64,000 bases of DNA from Cytobacillus citreus. Its GTDB lineage: Bacteria > Bacillota > Bacilli > Bacillales > Cytobacillaceae. The notes under the pieces were generated by a model that did not search any database, had not been told where the DNA came from, and saw nothing but the letters and a program-made list of their open reading frames with translations. Positions 16,177 through 23,467 of this stretch are shown here, one piece after another. The position numbers and the translations under genes were made by a program. The stretch covers positions 97,239 to 161,238 of the forward strand of contig NZ_JAGYPM010000001.1 of the NCBI RefSeq assembly GCF_018343665.1, read 5' to 3'. How positions within the stretch are numbered: the first letter of the stretch is position 1; each line of letters starts with the position of its first letter.

Positions 16177-18213
16177 ATGAGTAATTATATTAAAAAGTTC
16201 CAGAAGTTTTGGAAGAAGAAGCATATGACTCAGATTGCTATATTATCTGCATCTACGGCAGTGTTAGCATTTTTGAGCTTTTTTTATTATTTCTCAAAAA
16301 ATGCAGACATTAGTGCATTAAATGATGGCCTTGATCAATCGACGATCATTTATGATGTGAATGGTGAAGTTGCAAGCAAAATTACATCTAATAAAGTAGA
16401 AGGGGTATCCATTCAAGAAATACCTGACCATATGAAAAATGCAGTAATTGCAATTGAAGATCACCGTTTTTATGAGCATAATGGCATAGATTTTATTGGT
16501 ATAGGAAGGGCGTTTTTTAAAAATTTAAAAGCTGGTGAAATTGTGGAAGGCGGGAGCACAATCACACAGCAATTAACGAAAAATGCTATTCTCTCTTCTG
16601 AAAAAACATATAAACGTAAAATAGAGGAGATTTTTCTTGCAAGAGAAATTGATAAAGTATATTCAAAAGATGAAATTCTTCAAATGTATTTAAATCAAAT
16701 CTATTTTGGAGAAGGATCATGGGGGATAAAACGGGCTGCAGCGAAGTATTTTGGAAAGGAAGTCAAGGATCTGACCATAAGTGAATCTGCTCTATTAGCA
16801 GGTTTGATTAAAGCTCCATCTTCAATAAATCCATATAAGAATGAGAAAAAAGCGATAGAACGCAGGGATATTGTTTTACAGCAAATGAAAACGAACGGTT
16901 TTATAACGAAGGAGCAATATGAAGAAGCTAAAAATGAACAGCTAGTTTTTGATGATAAAGGTGATGATCCTTTTAAAGGAAAATATCCCTACTATGTTGA
17001 CTATGTACTAGAGGAAGGGATGAAAAAGTACGGACTTACGCTCGATGATTTATTAACAGGCGGTTATCGTATTTACACAGAGCTAGACCCATCTATGCAA
17101 ACAGCAGTTGAGGACACTTATTTGAATGACTCGATGTTTCCTGAAGGGAAAGAGGATCAAATCGTTCAGAGTGGAGCCATTCTCATAGATCCAAAAAGCG
17201 GGGGAGTTCGTGCACTTGTTGGAGGCAGAGGTGAGCATACATTGCTTGGCCATAATCGGGCAATCCATCCTGTTGGACAGCCAGGCTCAACAATGAAGCC
17301 GATAGTCCCATATACACCTGCACTTGAAAATGGCTGGGATATTACGGATGAATTAAAAGATGAAAAAATGAAGTTCGGTGATTATGAGCCTAATAATTAT
17401 AATTTTCAATTCCGTGGCCAAGTTCCAATGTACGAAGCAGTAATGGACTCTCTAAATATTCCTGCTGTATGGCTTCTCAATGAGATTGGACTTGAAAAAG
17501 GAATTGATGCTGCCAAGAGATTCGGGATACCGGAAGAGGCAATTAATAATAATCTGGCACTTGCTCTTGGTGGAACAAACAAAGGTGTGTCCCCATTAAA
17601 CATGGCGGAAGCTTACACTGTTTTTGCTAATGGAGGAGAAAAATATGAAGCCCACTCTATTACAAAAATTTTGGATTCAAATGGTAAAGAAATCGCAAAA
17701 TGGGATGGTAAAAAAACACGGGTTACAACGAAAGAAGTAGCAGATAAAATCACGACCATGCTTCTTGGAGTCGTTGAACATGGATCAGGGAAAGCTGCAC
17801 AAATTCCTGGAAGAGAAGTAGCGGGAAAAACAGGCTCCACCCAAGTACCGATTGATGGTGTAAACGGGATAAAAGATCAATGGTTTGTTGGATACACCCC
17901 CCAGCTTGTAGGAGCGGTCTGGGTAGGATATGACAGAACGGATAGTAACCATTATTTAACAACAACAAGTGGAGAGGGAACTGCTCCAATTTTTAGAGAA
18001 ATAATGTCTAAAGCATTAAATAACGAAGAGTCAGTTTCCTTTCAAGTTCCCCATATTGCGCCATTGATTGAAAAGAGAAAGCAAGAAGAACAAATTAAGG
18101 AATATAAAAATAGCATTAAGAAAAATACTGACAAACTGAAAAAGCAGATAGAAAAAGAAAAGAAAAAATTGAAAAAGAAAGAGAAGAAAAATAAAGGTGA
18201 AAAAAATGATTAG
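16177..18213 (+). CDS. Class A penicillin-binding protein (PbpF/PbpG type)
   Basis: A 678-residue bifunctional peptidoglycan synthase. A short cytoplasmic start and one TM helix (about residues 18-38) precede a glycosyltransferase domain with EDHRFYEHNGID, GGSTITQQLTKN, RKIEEIFLA and LNQIYFGEGSWGI. The transpeptidase domain has the SxxK serine in QPGSTMKP, SxN in DSLNIP and KTG in GKTGST. The tail is a Lys/Glu-rich coil. ATG 16177 follows GGAGG. B. subtilis keeps pbpF between yhgC and hemE; here those two are adjacent and this PBP is 44 kb away between inverted repeats. Confidence 0.9.
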   Translation: MSNYIKKFQKFWKKKHMTQIAILSASTAVLAFLSFFYYFSKNADISALNDGLDQSTIIYDVNGEVASKITSNKVEGVSIQEIPDHMKNAVIAIEDHRFYEHNGIDFIGIGRAFFKNLKAGEIVEGGSTITQQLTKNAILSSEKTYKRKIEEIFLAREIDKVYSKDEILQMYLNQIYFGEGSWGIKRAAAKYFGKEVKDLTISESALLAGLIKAPSSINPYKNEKKAIERRDIVLQQMKTNGFITKEQYEEAKNEQLVFDDKGDDPFKGKYPYYVDYVLEEGMKKYGLTLDDLLTGGYRIYTELDPSMQTAVEDTYLNDSMFPEGKEDQIVQSGAILIDPKSGGVRALVGGRGEHTLLGHNRAIHPVGQPGSTMKPIVPYTPALENGWDITDELKDEKMKFGDYEPNNYNFQFRGQVPMYEAVMDSLNIPAVWLLNEIGLEKGIDAAKRFGIPEEAINNNLALALGGTNKGVSPLNMAEAYTVFANGGEKYEAHSITKILDSNGKEIAKWDGKKTRVTTKEVADKITTMLLGVVEHGSGKAAQIPGREVAGKTGSTQVPIDGVNGIKDQWFVGYTPQLVGAVWVGYDRTDSNHYLTTTSGEGTAPIFREIMSKALNNEESVSFQVPHIAPLIEKRKQEEQIKEYKNSIKKNTDKLKKQIEKEKKKLKKKEKKNKGEKND

Positions 18214-18248
18214 AAAGTGCGGTCCTATTATGGGGCCGTGCTTTTTTT
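18214..18248 (+). terminator. Terminator after the PBP gene
   Basis: AAAGTGCGGTCC pairs (with G-T wobbles) with GGGGCCGTGCTTT, followed by a T tract, starting right after the stop codon. Confidence 0.8.
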
Positions 18249-18316
18249 GGTAAAATGTTGTTTATAAAGGATGTGGTTGTGTTATTGCTTAGTGTTGAAA
18301 ATGCTATTTTGTTGTT

Positions 18317-18523
18317 GATTGGAGCGGAAGGCGCGAAATCCTTGAAAATGCATTCGCATTTCCTTCGTGCGGTGTTTATTCGGGGAAGATTATTCAACGT
18401 CCTGCGGGAGAAGCGAGTCAAAGGGAGACCCCGCAGGAGCGATAGCGACGAGGAGGCTTCCGGACCCGCCCGCGATCGCTAAGTGCCTGCAGCGGAAATC
18501 AACAGGGAAGTTTAACATAGTCA
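18317..18523 (+). repeat. Dispersed GC-rich repeat family B, copy 2
   Basis: A 207-bp unit from TTGGAGCGGAAGGCGCGAAA to GTTTAACATAG, inverted relative to copy 1 at 15681-15886. The two flank the PBP gene. Short frames here (18255-18549) are not genes. Confidence 0.82.
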
Positions 18524-18550
18524 AGGATTTTAAAAAAATTTTATCATAAG

Positions 18551-18577
18551 TGAACGAATTTAAGGTGTTAACCGTCT
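18551..18577 (+). promoter_or_regulatory. SigY-type ECF promoter
   Basis: TGAACG at 18551-18556, a 16-base spacer and CGTC at 18573-18576. This is the arrangement known for the autoregulated sigY promoter of B. subtilis. It lies 60 bases before the predicted sigY start, so the operon is probably positively autoregulated. Confidence 0.75.
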
Positions 18578-18636
18578 AACAATTAAAGTATTGAATGGAA
18601 GAAGCGGGATGTAAGGAAAGAGAGGAACTAAATCAG

Positions 18637-19182
18637 ATGGAGGAGATAGTGCTCATTCAAAGCGCAAAGTCAGGAGATAAGCGCGCCTTTGCTACGCTTT
18701 TTCAACATAATTATCCATTCTTGGTCAAGTATTTAATTAAGGTGACGTTGAATCCAGATTTATCTGAAGAGCTAGCACAGGAAACGATGGCAAGATGTAT
18801 AGAGAAAATTCATTTATATCAATATAAATCGAAGTTTTCCTCATGGCTCATTTCCATCGCGACTAATTTATATATTGATCAGCAACGGAGAAAGAAAAGA
18901 GAAAAAAGCTGGCAGCAGGAAGAGGAAAATTTTCGCAAGCTTAAATGGCAAATGGAAAGCCGAAATGAAGAGTGGAATGATGCATTGTCCGCATTAGGGA
19001 AGATTGCTAATGACGTGCGCATTCCGATTATTTTAAGACATTATTATGGCTATTCATATGATGAAATTGGGGAAATGATGAAGCTGTCACCTGGGACAAT
19101 CAAATCAAGAGTTCATAATGGGCTTTTGGCTGTAAGAAAGGAGCTGAGGCTAAATGACGAAACAGAGAGACTTGAGAGATAA
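18637..19182 (+). CDS. sigY: ECF RNA polymerase sigma factor, SigY type
   Basis: About 181 residues. Region 2 has SGDKRAFATLFQ, LAQETMARCIEKIHLY and FSSWLISIATNLYIDQQRRKKREK; region 4 has IILRHYYGYSYDEIGEMMKLSPGT and IKSRVHNGL. The similarity to B. subtilis SigY is strong in region 2.2-2.4 and in HYYGYSY. The start at 18637 matches SigY length; an upstream in-frame ATG at 18595 has no ribosome site. It overlaps the next gene by 29 bases, as in the sigY-yxlC operon. Confidence 0.85.
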   Translation: MEEIVLIQSAKSGDKRAFATLFQHNYPFLVKYLIKVTLNPDLSEELAQETMARCIEKIHLYQYKSKFSSWLISIATNLYIDQQRRKKREKSWQQEEENFRKLKWQMESRNEEWNDALSALGKIANDVRIPIILRHYYGYSYDEIGEMMKLSPGTIKSRVHNGLLAVRKELRLNDETERLER

Positions 19183-19501
19183 CGAGCAAATAGATGAGGG
19201 ATTATTTGAAGTAATAAAGGAAATTGAGCTGGGCCTAGAATCCGTTGAAAAAAGTGATCTAGTTTATACACCTAATATTGAATGGTTTGAAAATTTAGTA
19301 GTAGAAGAAAAAAAGAATATAAGAAAAAAGCTTATATTCGATGTAACACTGTTTACCCTTGTTGCCATGCTTGTATTGAGTACCATACTGTTTGCTTTAT
19401 ATAGTATTCCGGTTGTCTTTTTTACTATACAAGGACTAGTAACAATTTTTATTGCCGTATACTTTACGATTCAGCATGTTAAACAGGTGAAGGAAACATG
19501 A
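19154..19501 (+). CDS. yxlC: YxlC-like anti-sigma factor of SigY
   Basis: 115 residues: a soluble acidic N-terminal part with the IEWFENLV motif, then two membrane helices (about residues 63-83 and 88-108). Position after sigY, the 29-base overlap and the YxlC-like W-F-E segment support a membrane-bound regulator that holds SigY. The ATG has GGAGCTGAGG upstream. It shares four bases with the next gene. Confidence 0.75.
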   Translation: MTKQRDLRDNEQIDEGLFEVIKEIELGLESVEKSDLVYTPNIEWFENLVVEEKKNIRKKLIFDVTLFTLVAMLVLSTILFALYSIPVVFFTIQGLVTIFIAVYFTIQHVKQVKET

Positions 19502-19707
19502 ATGAAGAAATTTCTGTCCCATTACTCATTGTTGTTGCAGTCATTCTCATAAGTCAAAGTATCTTTTTATTTTCAAATGCTAGAAAGCATGGGCATAATT
19601 ATTGGTTATGGGGTATTCTTGGATTGATACAGGCACCAATGCCAACCCTTGTCTATCTTTACTTTGTGAGGAAGCTTTGGCATAAAAGTAGCAAAAAACA
19701 GAATTAA
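19498..19707 (+). CDS. Small membrane protein, YxlD/YxlE type (PLDc_N-like)
   Basis: 69 residues with two membrane helices separated by NARKHGHNYWLWG, the pattern of the phospholipase-D N-terminal (PLDc_N) small membrane family to which sigY-operon proteins belong. Probably contributes to negative control of SigY together with YxlC. AAGGA precedes the ATG. Whether it corresponds to YxlD or YxlE cannot be settled by eye. Confidence 0.7.
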   Translation: MNEEISVPLLIVVAVILISQSIFLFSNARKHGHNYWLWGILGLIQAPMPTLVYLYFVRKLWHKSSKKQN

Positions 19708-19720
19708 AGGATGAAGGCTA

Positions 19721-19924
19721 GTGAGAAAATTTAAGCAGTTTTTTCTATTACTAAGCACTATTTGTCAGCTACTTGGGTTTGTAATGTTGTTTATAAATAT
19801 AAAAGCAGCAATATTCATTTTTGCGATCTATGCATTTCTAATAATCATCATTTTTATCATTTTAATCATGGAGAGAAAGAAAGAAAAATTGGAGGAGAGT
19901 CGTAATGATTATCGTAACTATTGA
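19721..19924 (+). CDS. Small two-helix membrane protein, unknown
   Basis: 67 residues, GTG start with AAGG five bases upstream. Two long hydrophobic stretches fill residues 5-48, followed by a charged tail (MERKKEKLEESRNDYRNY). Its last 20 bases overlap the YbjQ-like gene. It sits in the sigY operon and may act with the anti-sigma proteins, but no family is recognised. Confidence 0.65.
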   Translation: MRKFKQFFLLLSTICQLLGFVMLFINIKAAIFIFAIYAFLIIIIFIILIMERKKEKLEESRNDYRNY

Positions 19925-20219
19925 TTCTATACCAGGGAAAGAGGTAAAGGAGATAATAGGCTTTGTAAGAGGAGGCTGTATTCAATCCAAGCATATTGGT
20001 AAAGACATTATGGCCGGCTTAAGGACAATTGTAGGTGGAGAAATTAGTGAATATACAGAAATGATGGAAGAGGCAAGACAAAAAGCAATTGGGCGTATGG
20101 TAGAGGATGCTAAAGCAAAAGGCGCAAATGCAATCATTGGCATGCGTCTGCAATCGGCTGCAGTCATGCAAAATGCCTCAGAAATTATTGCTTATGGAAC
20201 AGCAGTAATTGTAGACTAA
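19905..20219 (+). CDS. YbjQ/UPF0145 family protein
   Basis: 104 residues with the family features: GKEVKEIIGFVRG near the start, DIMAGLRTIVGGEI.EYTEM and AR..A..RM...A...GANAIIGMR in the middle, and a short beta end. Members form ring-like pentamers of unknown function. It is the last gene of the sigY-like operon here. In B. subtilis that position is taken by the ABC transporter genes yxlFG, which are absent. Confidence 0.85.
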   Translation: MIIVTIDSIPGKEVKEIIGFVRGGCIQSKHIGKDIMAGLRTIVGGEISEYTEMMEEARQKAIGRMVEDAKAKGANAIIGMRLQSAAVMQNASEIIAYGTAVIVD

Positions 20220-20338
20220 ATGTTCATAAAATATTCACTTTCTTGTCACGGAATGTTGCTATTTGTTCGAAAATTCCCCTAATTAATATGTTATTTTTAT
20301 GGTATAAATTAAATTTATATTTTTATGGGGGATTCAAG

Positions 20339-20422
20339 ATGGAACAATTCTCAATTACATTAGCGATAGCTAGTATTATGGTACTTGGTTATTTTATAGG
20401 TTATACAGTTATAAAACACTAA
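20339..20422 (+). CDS. 27-residue single-helix membrane peptide
   Basis: MEQFSITLAIASIMVLGYFI... then GYTVIKH. One membrane helix with a short basic end. A GGGGGAT ribosome site lies eight bases before the ATG and a strong terminator begins at the stop codon, so this is a complete one-gene unit. A TATAAAT stretch 40 bases upstream may be the -10. Function unknown; similar peptides are common in spore formers. Confidence 0.65.
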   Translation: MEQFSITLAIASIMVLGYFIGYTVIKH

Positions 20423-20455
20423 AACTGCTTGCTTAATTGCAAAGCAGTTTTTTTT
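20421..20455 (+). terminator. Terminator of the 27-residue peptide gene
   Basis: AAAACTGCTT / AAGCAGTTTT stem with a T tract. The T tract runs directly into the TTTAT flank of the repeat at 20453. Confidence 0.85.
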
Positions 20456-20506
20456 ATCGCAGATTAACGGGCAGTAAGACCCCCACTGATGGAAGTTTCA
20501 CTTTAT
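20453..20506 (+). mobile_element. bcr1-like element, copy 2 (internally deleted)
   Basis: TTTAT, then 44 bases from CGCAGATTAACGGGCAGTAA through CCCCCACTGATGGAAGTTTC to CAC, then TTTAT. It keeps the outer ends of copies 1 and 3 joined at the shared CCCCCAC word, so it looks like a deletion by recombination between the left and right CCCCCAC blocks. Confidence 0.8.
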
Positions 20507-20573
20507 GCCCATAAAAATTGAAAAATAGGGAATAGAATATATAGTGAAACTTCAATTTCTAAGGAGGTATTAA

Positions 20574-21947
20574 ATGACTGGTTTTCGGATTGAACAAGAC
20601 ACACTTGGGAAAGTGAGAGTTCCAGCTGATAAATATTGGGGAGCACAAACACAAAGAAGTAAAGATAATTTTAAAATTGGGATTGAAAAAATGCCTAAGG
20701 AGGTTATTTATGCTTTTGCGAAAATAAAGAATGCAGCAGCCATTGTAAATCATAGGCTTGGAAAACTGCAAGAGGAAAAAAAGATTGCGATTACTCAAGC
20801 AACTCTAGAGATTTTACAAGGAAGGTTTGATGAACATTTCCCACTAGCCGTTTGGCAAACAGGGAGCGGAACGCAAACAAATATGAATATTAATGAAGTG
20901 GTTGCTAGAAGGGCGAATGAACTGCTACAAGAAAAAGGAGATAGTGTCCATCCAAATGACGATGTTAATATGTCTCAAAGCTCGAATGATACATTCCCAA
21001 CAGCCATGCATGTTGCTGCTTTTATCGAGATAGCAGAAAAGCTTATTCCATCACTTCAAAAATTGAAAGGGACGATCAATCAAAAGGAAAAAGCGTTTGC
21101 ACATATTGTCAAAATCGGGAGAACTCATCTCCAAGATGCTACACCATTAACATTAGGGCAGGAAATAAGCGGCTGGAGGGCCATGTTAGATAAAAACGAA
21201 CGAATGATTTCAGAGGCGATGATCCATCTCCTCGATTTAGCGATTGGTGGAACGGCTGTTGGGACAGGAATTAATGCCCATAAATCATTTGGTAATGAAG
21301 TGGCTTTAGAAATTGCCAATCTAACTGGTCACCCATTTCGTTCTTCAGCTAATAAATTCCAAGGACTGACAAGTCATAATGAAATTGTTCATGTCCATGG
21401 AGCATTAAAAGCTCTAGCAGCTGACCTGATGAAGATAGCCAATGATGTAAGATGGCTAGCGAGTGGACCAAGAAGTGGGATAGGGGAATTATCGATACCG
21501 GCAAATGAACCAGGTAGTTCAATTATGCCTGGGAAAGTAAACCCAACACAAAGTGAAGCATTGACGATGGTTGCCTGTCAAATCCTTGGAAATGATGCAG
21601 CGATCGTATTTGCGGCAAGCCAAGGAAACTTCGAACTAAATGTCTTTAAACCAGTCATTATCTATAACCTCCTCCAGAGTATTCGTCTATTAGCTGATGG
21701 AATGAGATCATTCAATGAGAAATGTATGGTAGGCTTAGAGGCAAATGAAGAGGTAATAGACGAACATGTGAAAAGGTCACTTATGCTTGTTACCGCGCTA
21801 AATCCACATATTGGATATGAAAAAGCTGCTGAAATTGCCAAGCTAGCTTTTAAAGAAAATAGTACATTAAAATCAGCTGCTTTAAAGTCCGGGTATGTTA
21901 CGAATGGGCAGTATGATGAATGGGTTGATCCTAAAAAGATGGTGTAA
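20574..21947 (+). CDS. fumC: Class II fumarate hydratase
   Basis: A 457-residue fumarase (CitG in B. subtilis naming) of the TCA cycle, converting fumarate to malate. Motifs: [52 protein letters not shown] and the signature [11 protein letters not shown] near residues 313-323. AAGGAGG lies before the ATG. It is heat-stable, cofactor-free class II rather than the iron-sulphur class. Monocistronic by layout. Confidence 0.95.
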   Translation: MTGFRIEQDTLGKVRVPADKYWGAQTQRSKDNFKIGIEKMPKEVIYAFAKIKNAAAIVNHRLGKLQEEKKIAITQATLEILQGRFDEHFPLAVWQTGSGTQTNMNINEVVARRANELLQEKGDSVHPNDDVNMSQSSNDTFPTAMHVAAFIEIAEKLIPSLQKLKGTINQKEKAFAHIVKIGRTHLQDATPLTLGQEISGWRAMLDKNERMISEAMIHLLDLAIGGTAVGTGINAHKSFGNEVALEIANLTGHPFRSSANKFQGLTSHNEIVHVHGALKALAADLMKIANDVRWLASGPRSGIGELSIPANEPGSSIMPGKVNPTQSEALTMVACQILGNDAAIVFAASQGNFELNVFKPVIIYNLLQSIRLLADGMRSFNEKCMVGLEANEEVIDEHVKRSLMLVTALNPHIGYEKAAEIAKLAFKENSTLKSAALKSGYVTNGQYDEWVDPKKMV

Positions 21948-21994
21948 TTTAATAATCGTAAAGATTATTGCAGGAAGCATTCTTTACATCAATG

Positions 21995-22021
21995 AAAAGG
22001 CCCCCATTTACTGGGGGCCAA
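21995..22021 (-). terminator. Terminator for the SASP gene at 22052
   Basis: GGCCCCC / GGGGGCC stem with loop ATTTACT; the U tract is on the minus strand (AAAA at 21995-21998 on +). It may also stop fumC transcripts partly. Confidence 0.8.
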
Positions 22022-22051
22022 GCCATATCATATTAAATTATATTAAACAAA

Positions 22052-22273
22052 TTATTGTTGTTGAAAACCGCCAAGTTGTTGCTCAGCCATTTGCACTAGG
22101 CGTTTTGTAATTTCTCCTCCAACTGATCCGTTGGCACGAGATGTAGTATCAGCACCTAAGTTTACACCAAATTCATTTGCAATTTCAAACTTCATTTGGT
22201 CAAGTGCTTGTGCTACTCCAGGTACAACTAATTGGTTTGAGGAATTGCTTCTGTTAGATGTTTGGTTATTCAT
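22052..22273 (-). CDS. Alpha/beta-type small acid-soluble spore protein
   Basis: 73 residues. It has [24 protein letters not shown] with the GPR protease site between E and I of FEIA, and [23 protein letters not shown]. It coats and protects DNA in the dormant spore and is degraded at germination. GAGGAGATGAAA precedes the ATG. Expected to be sigma-G dependent in the forespore. A second copy is at 30258. A tRNA-like element lies 33 bases upstream. Confidence 0.93.
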   Translation of the reverse strand: MNNQTSNRSNSSNQLVVPGVAQALDQMKFEIANEFGVNLGADTTSRANGSVGGEITKRLVQMAEQQLGGFQQQ

Positions 22274-22305
22274 AATGTTTCATCTCCTCATATTATTTTT
22301 AATAT

Positions 22306-22370
22306 TGGTTGGGCTAGCCGGAATTGCACCGACACAAGTTGAACTTGTTACCTCTAAGTGGTTTAACCCA
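22306..22370 (-). tRNA. Short tRNA-like RNA with encoded CCA (putative)
   Basis: On the minus strand TGGGTTA (22370-22364) pairs with TAGCCCA (22316-22310), followed by A and CCA. The T arm is GTCGG-TGCAATT-CCGGC. The anticodon arm is ACAAG/CTTGT; read as a seven-base loop it is GTTCAAC with anticodon TCA. The D arm (CCACTTAGAGG) is weak and the variable loop is missing, giving 65 bases, shorter than a normal tRNA. Two U-G pairs on this strand would be C-A mismatches on the other, which points to a minus-strand RNA. It recalls the non-canonical tRNA-Other of the B. cereus group. A translated frame across it on + is not a gene. Confidence 0.5.
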
Positions 22371-22590
22371 GCGGTTAGTAGAAAGCTGCAAGTCGCTGTG
22401 TTTACTCTCTATTATGTTTGTTTTCGAGAAGTTTATTCTTAAAAAAAGTGTGGGAATTGTTTCCTAATGAAATTTACATAACTTTAAAAAGAGAAACGAA
22501 CGCTATAAGTTAACGGAAGCTTAGTTTAAGCTTAAGTCTTGAAAGGCATCCAGCTATTTTCTAATTATTTTGAATGGAGAGGAAAGAGAT

Positions 22591-22833
22591 ATGGCTTTTT
22601 GTCCAATTTGCAATGGGTTTGAAGAAATTAAAATAGCTTGCTCTTCATGTGGAAATGCATTAATGGATAATGGCAGGATCATGGATTATTATGATGATTA
22701 CAGTCCATACATGCCTATTGATCAAATGAAAATGGAGGATGGCTACCCAGCAGATTATGAAAATAGAGAATGCCCACATTTATTAAAATGCACTGTTTGT
22801 GGAATAAATGAAGTGAGACTAATTAAAGAATAA
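22591..22833 (+). CDS. Small zinc-ribbon protein, unknown function
   Basis: 80 residues with CPIC near the start, CSSCG about 14 residues later, and a C-terminal ECPHLL.CTVCG pair, so two possible zinc knuckles flank an acidic Tyr-rich middle (DYYDDYSPY). ATG 22591 follows GGAGAGGAAAGA. No family name recognised. It ends in its own terminator. Confidence 0.78.
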   Translation: MAFCPICNGFEEIKIACSSCGNALMDNGRIMDYYDDYSPYMPIDQMKMEDGYPADYENRECPHLLKCTVCGINEVRLIKE

Positions 22834-22836
22834 ACG

Positions 22837-22876
22837 AAAAAGGAACACCTTACTTGAGAAGGGTTCCTTTCTTTTG
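22837..22876 (+). terminator. Terminator after the zinc-ribbon gene
   Basis: AAAAGGAAC.CCTT / AAGG.GTTCCTTT with a trailing CTTTT. Confidence 0.75.
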
Positions 22877-22893
22877 TTATTATATATTTGTTT

Positions 22894-23079
22894 TTACTCG
22901 GCTTTAAATGGTGGTTCTTCATCATAAAGTTCTCTAGCTTCCTCAATGTTCGCCGTTTCTTCCCTCATATGGACAGACCCTCCAGACATTCCTTCGTTTA
23001 TCATTCGATCGATATCCATAAAGGACTTGTCTCTGCCCTCATGATGTGAATCGGCTTGTACTTTTTTATTTTTAGACAA
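22894..23079 (-). CDS. Small acidic hydrophilic protein, unknown
   Basis: 61 residues, no hydrophobic segment, rich in Glu, Asp and Met: SHHEGRDKSFMDIDRMINEG and REETANIEEARELYDEEPPF. The last part resembles short conserved proteins next to yheE in other bacilli. A GGAGGAATCAAC site precedes the ATG. Position beside spore-related genes suggests, but does not show, a sporulation link. Confidence 0.65.
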   Translation of the reverse strand: MSKNKKVQADSHHEGRDKSFMDIDRMINEGMSGGSVHMREETANIEEARELYDEEPPFKAE

Positions 23080-23141
23080 TGTTGATTCCTCCTTTGGCCG
23101 TTTAATCTATTTTTTCAAAGAAGGTTCCGAAATATACTAAA

Positions 23142-23354
23142 TTATTGATCATAAACATGGAAAAGCATTAATTCATGAATTTGTTCCATCAGCTTAATTT
23201 CATCTTCTCCATTTGGAGTAGCGGATGTCCATTCAATTTTTCCATTTTGATGATAAATCCCATTAAACATTTGCTTATTATAGTAAAATGAAAACTTCCA
23301 GCCTGGTAATTGTTTATTTTCGTATAATGGCTTGTATTGAAAATGTGTTAACAT
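23142..23354 (-). CDS. yheE: YheE family protein (DUF5342)
   Basis: 70 residues. HFQYKPLYENKQLPGWKFSF, the GIYHQNGKIEW segment and the C-terminal LMLFHVYD match YheE of B. subtilis, which also lies just downstream of the yheC/yheD genes. Cytoplasmic, function unknown. GGGGGCAGCG precedes the ATG. Confidence 0.85.
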   Translation of the reverse strand: MLTHFQYKPLYENKQLPGWKFSFYYNKQMFNGIYHQNGKIEWTSATPNGEDEIKLMEQIHELMLFHVYDQ

Positions 23355-23467
23355 ATCGCTGCCCCCTTTAATACCATTTTACCCAATCTTGTCAAACAAC
23401 CCAAGAAAAAAAATTGTAACAATTTTAATCCAGTTTAATTCCTTAAAAACAGGCTTACTTGAAGAGA

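Noticed and set aside
22131..22442. 103-codon plus-strand frame over the SASP gene and its upstream region
   Set aside because: TTG start without a ribosome site, antisense to a certain SASP gene and across the tRNA-like element.
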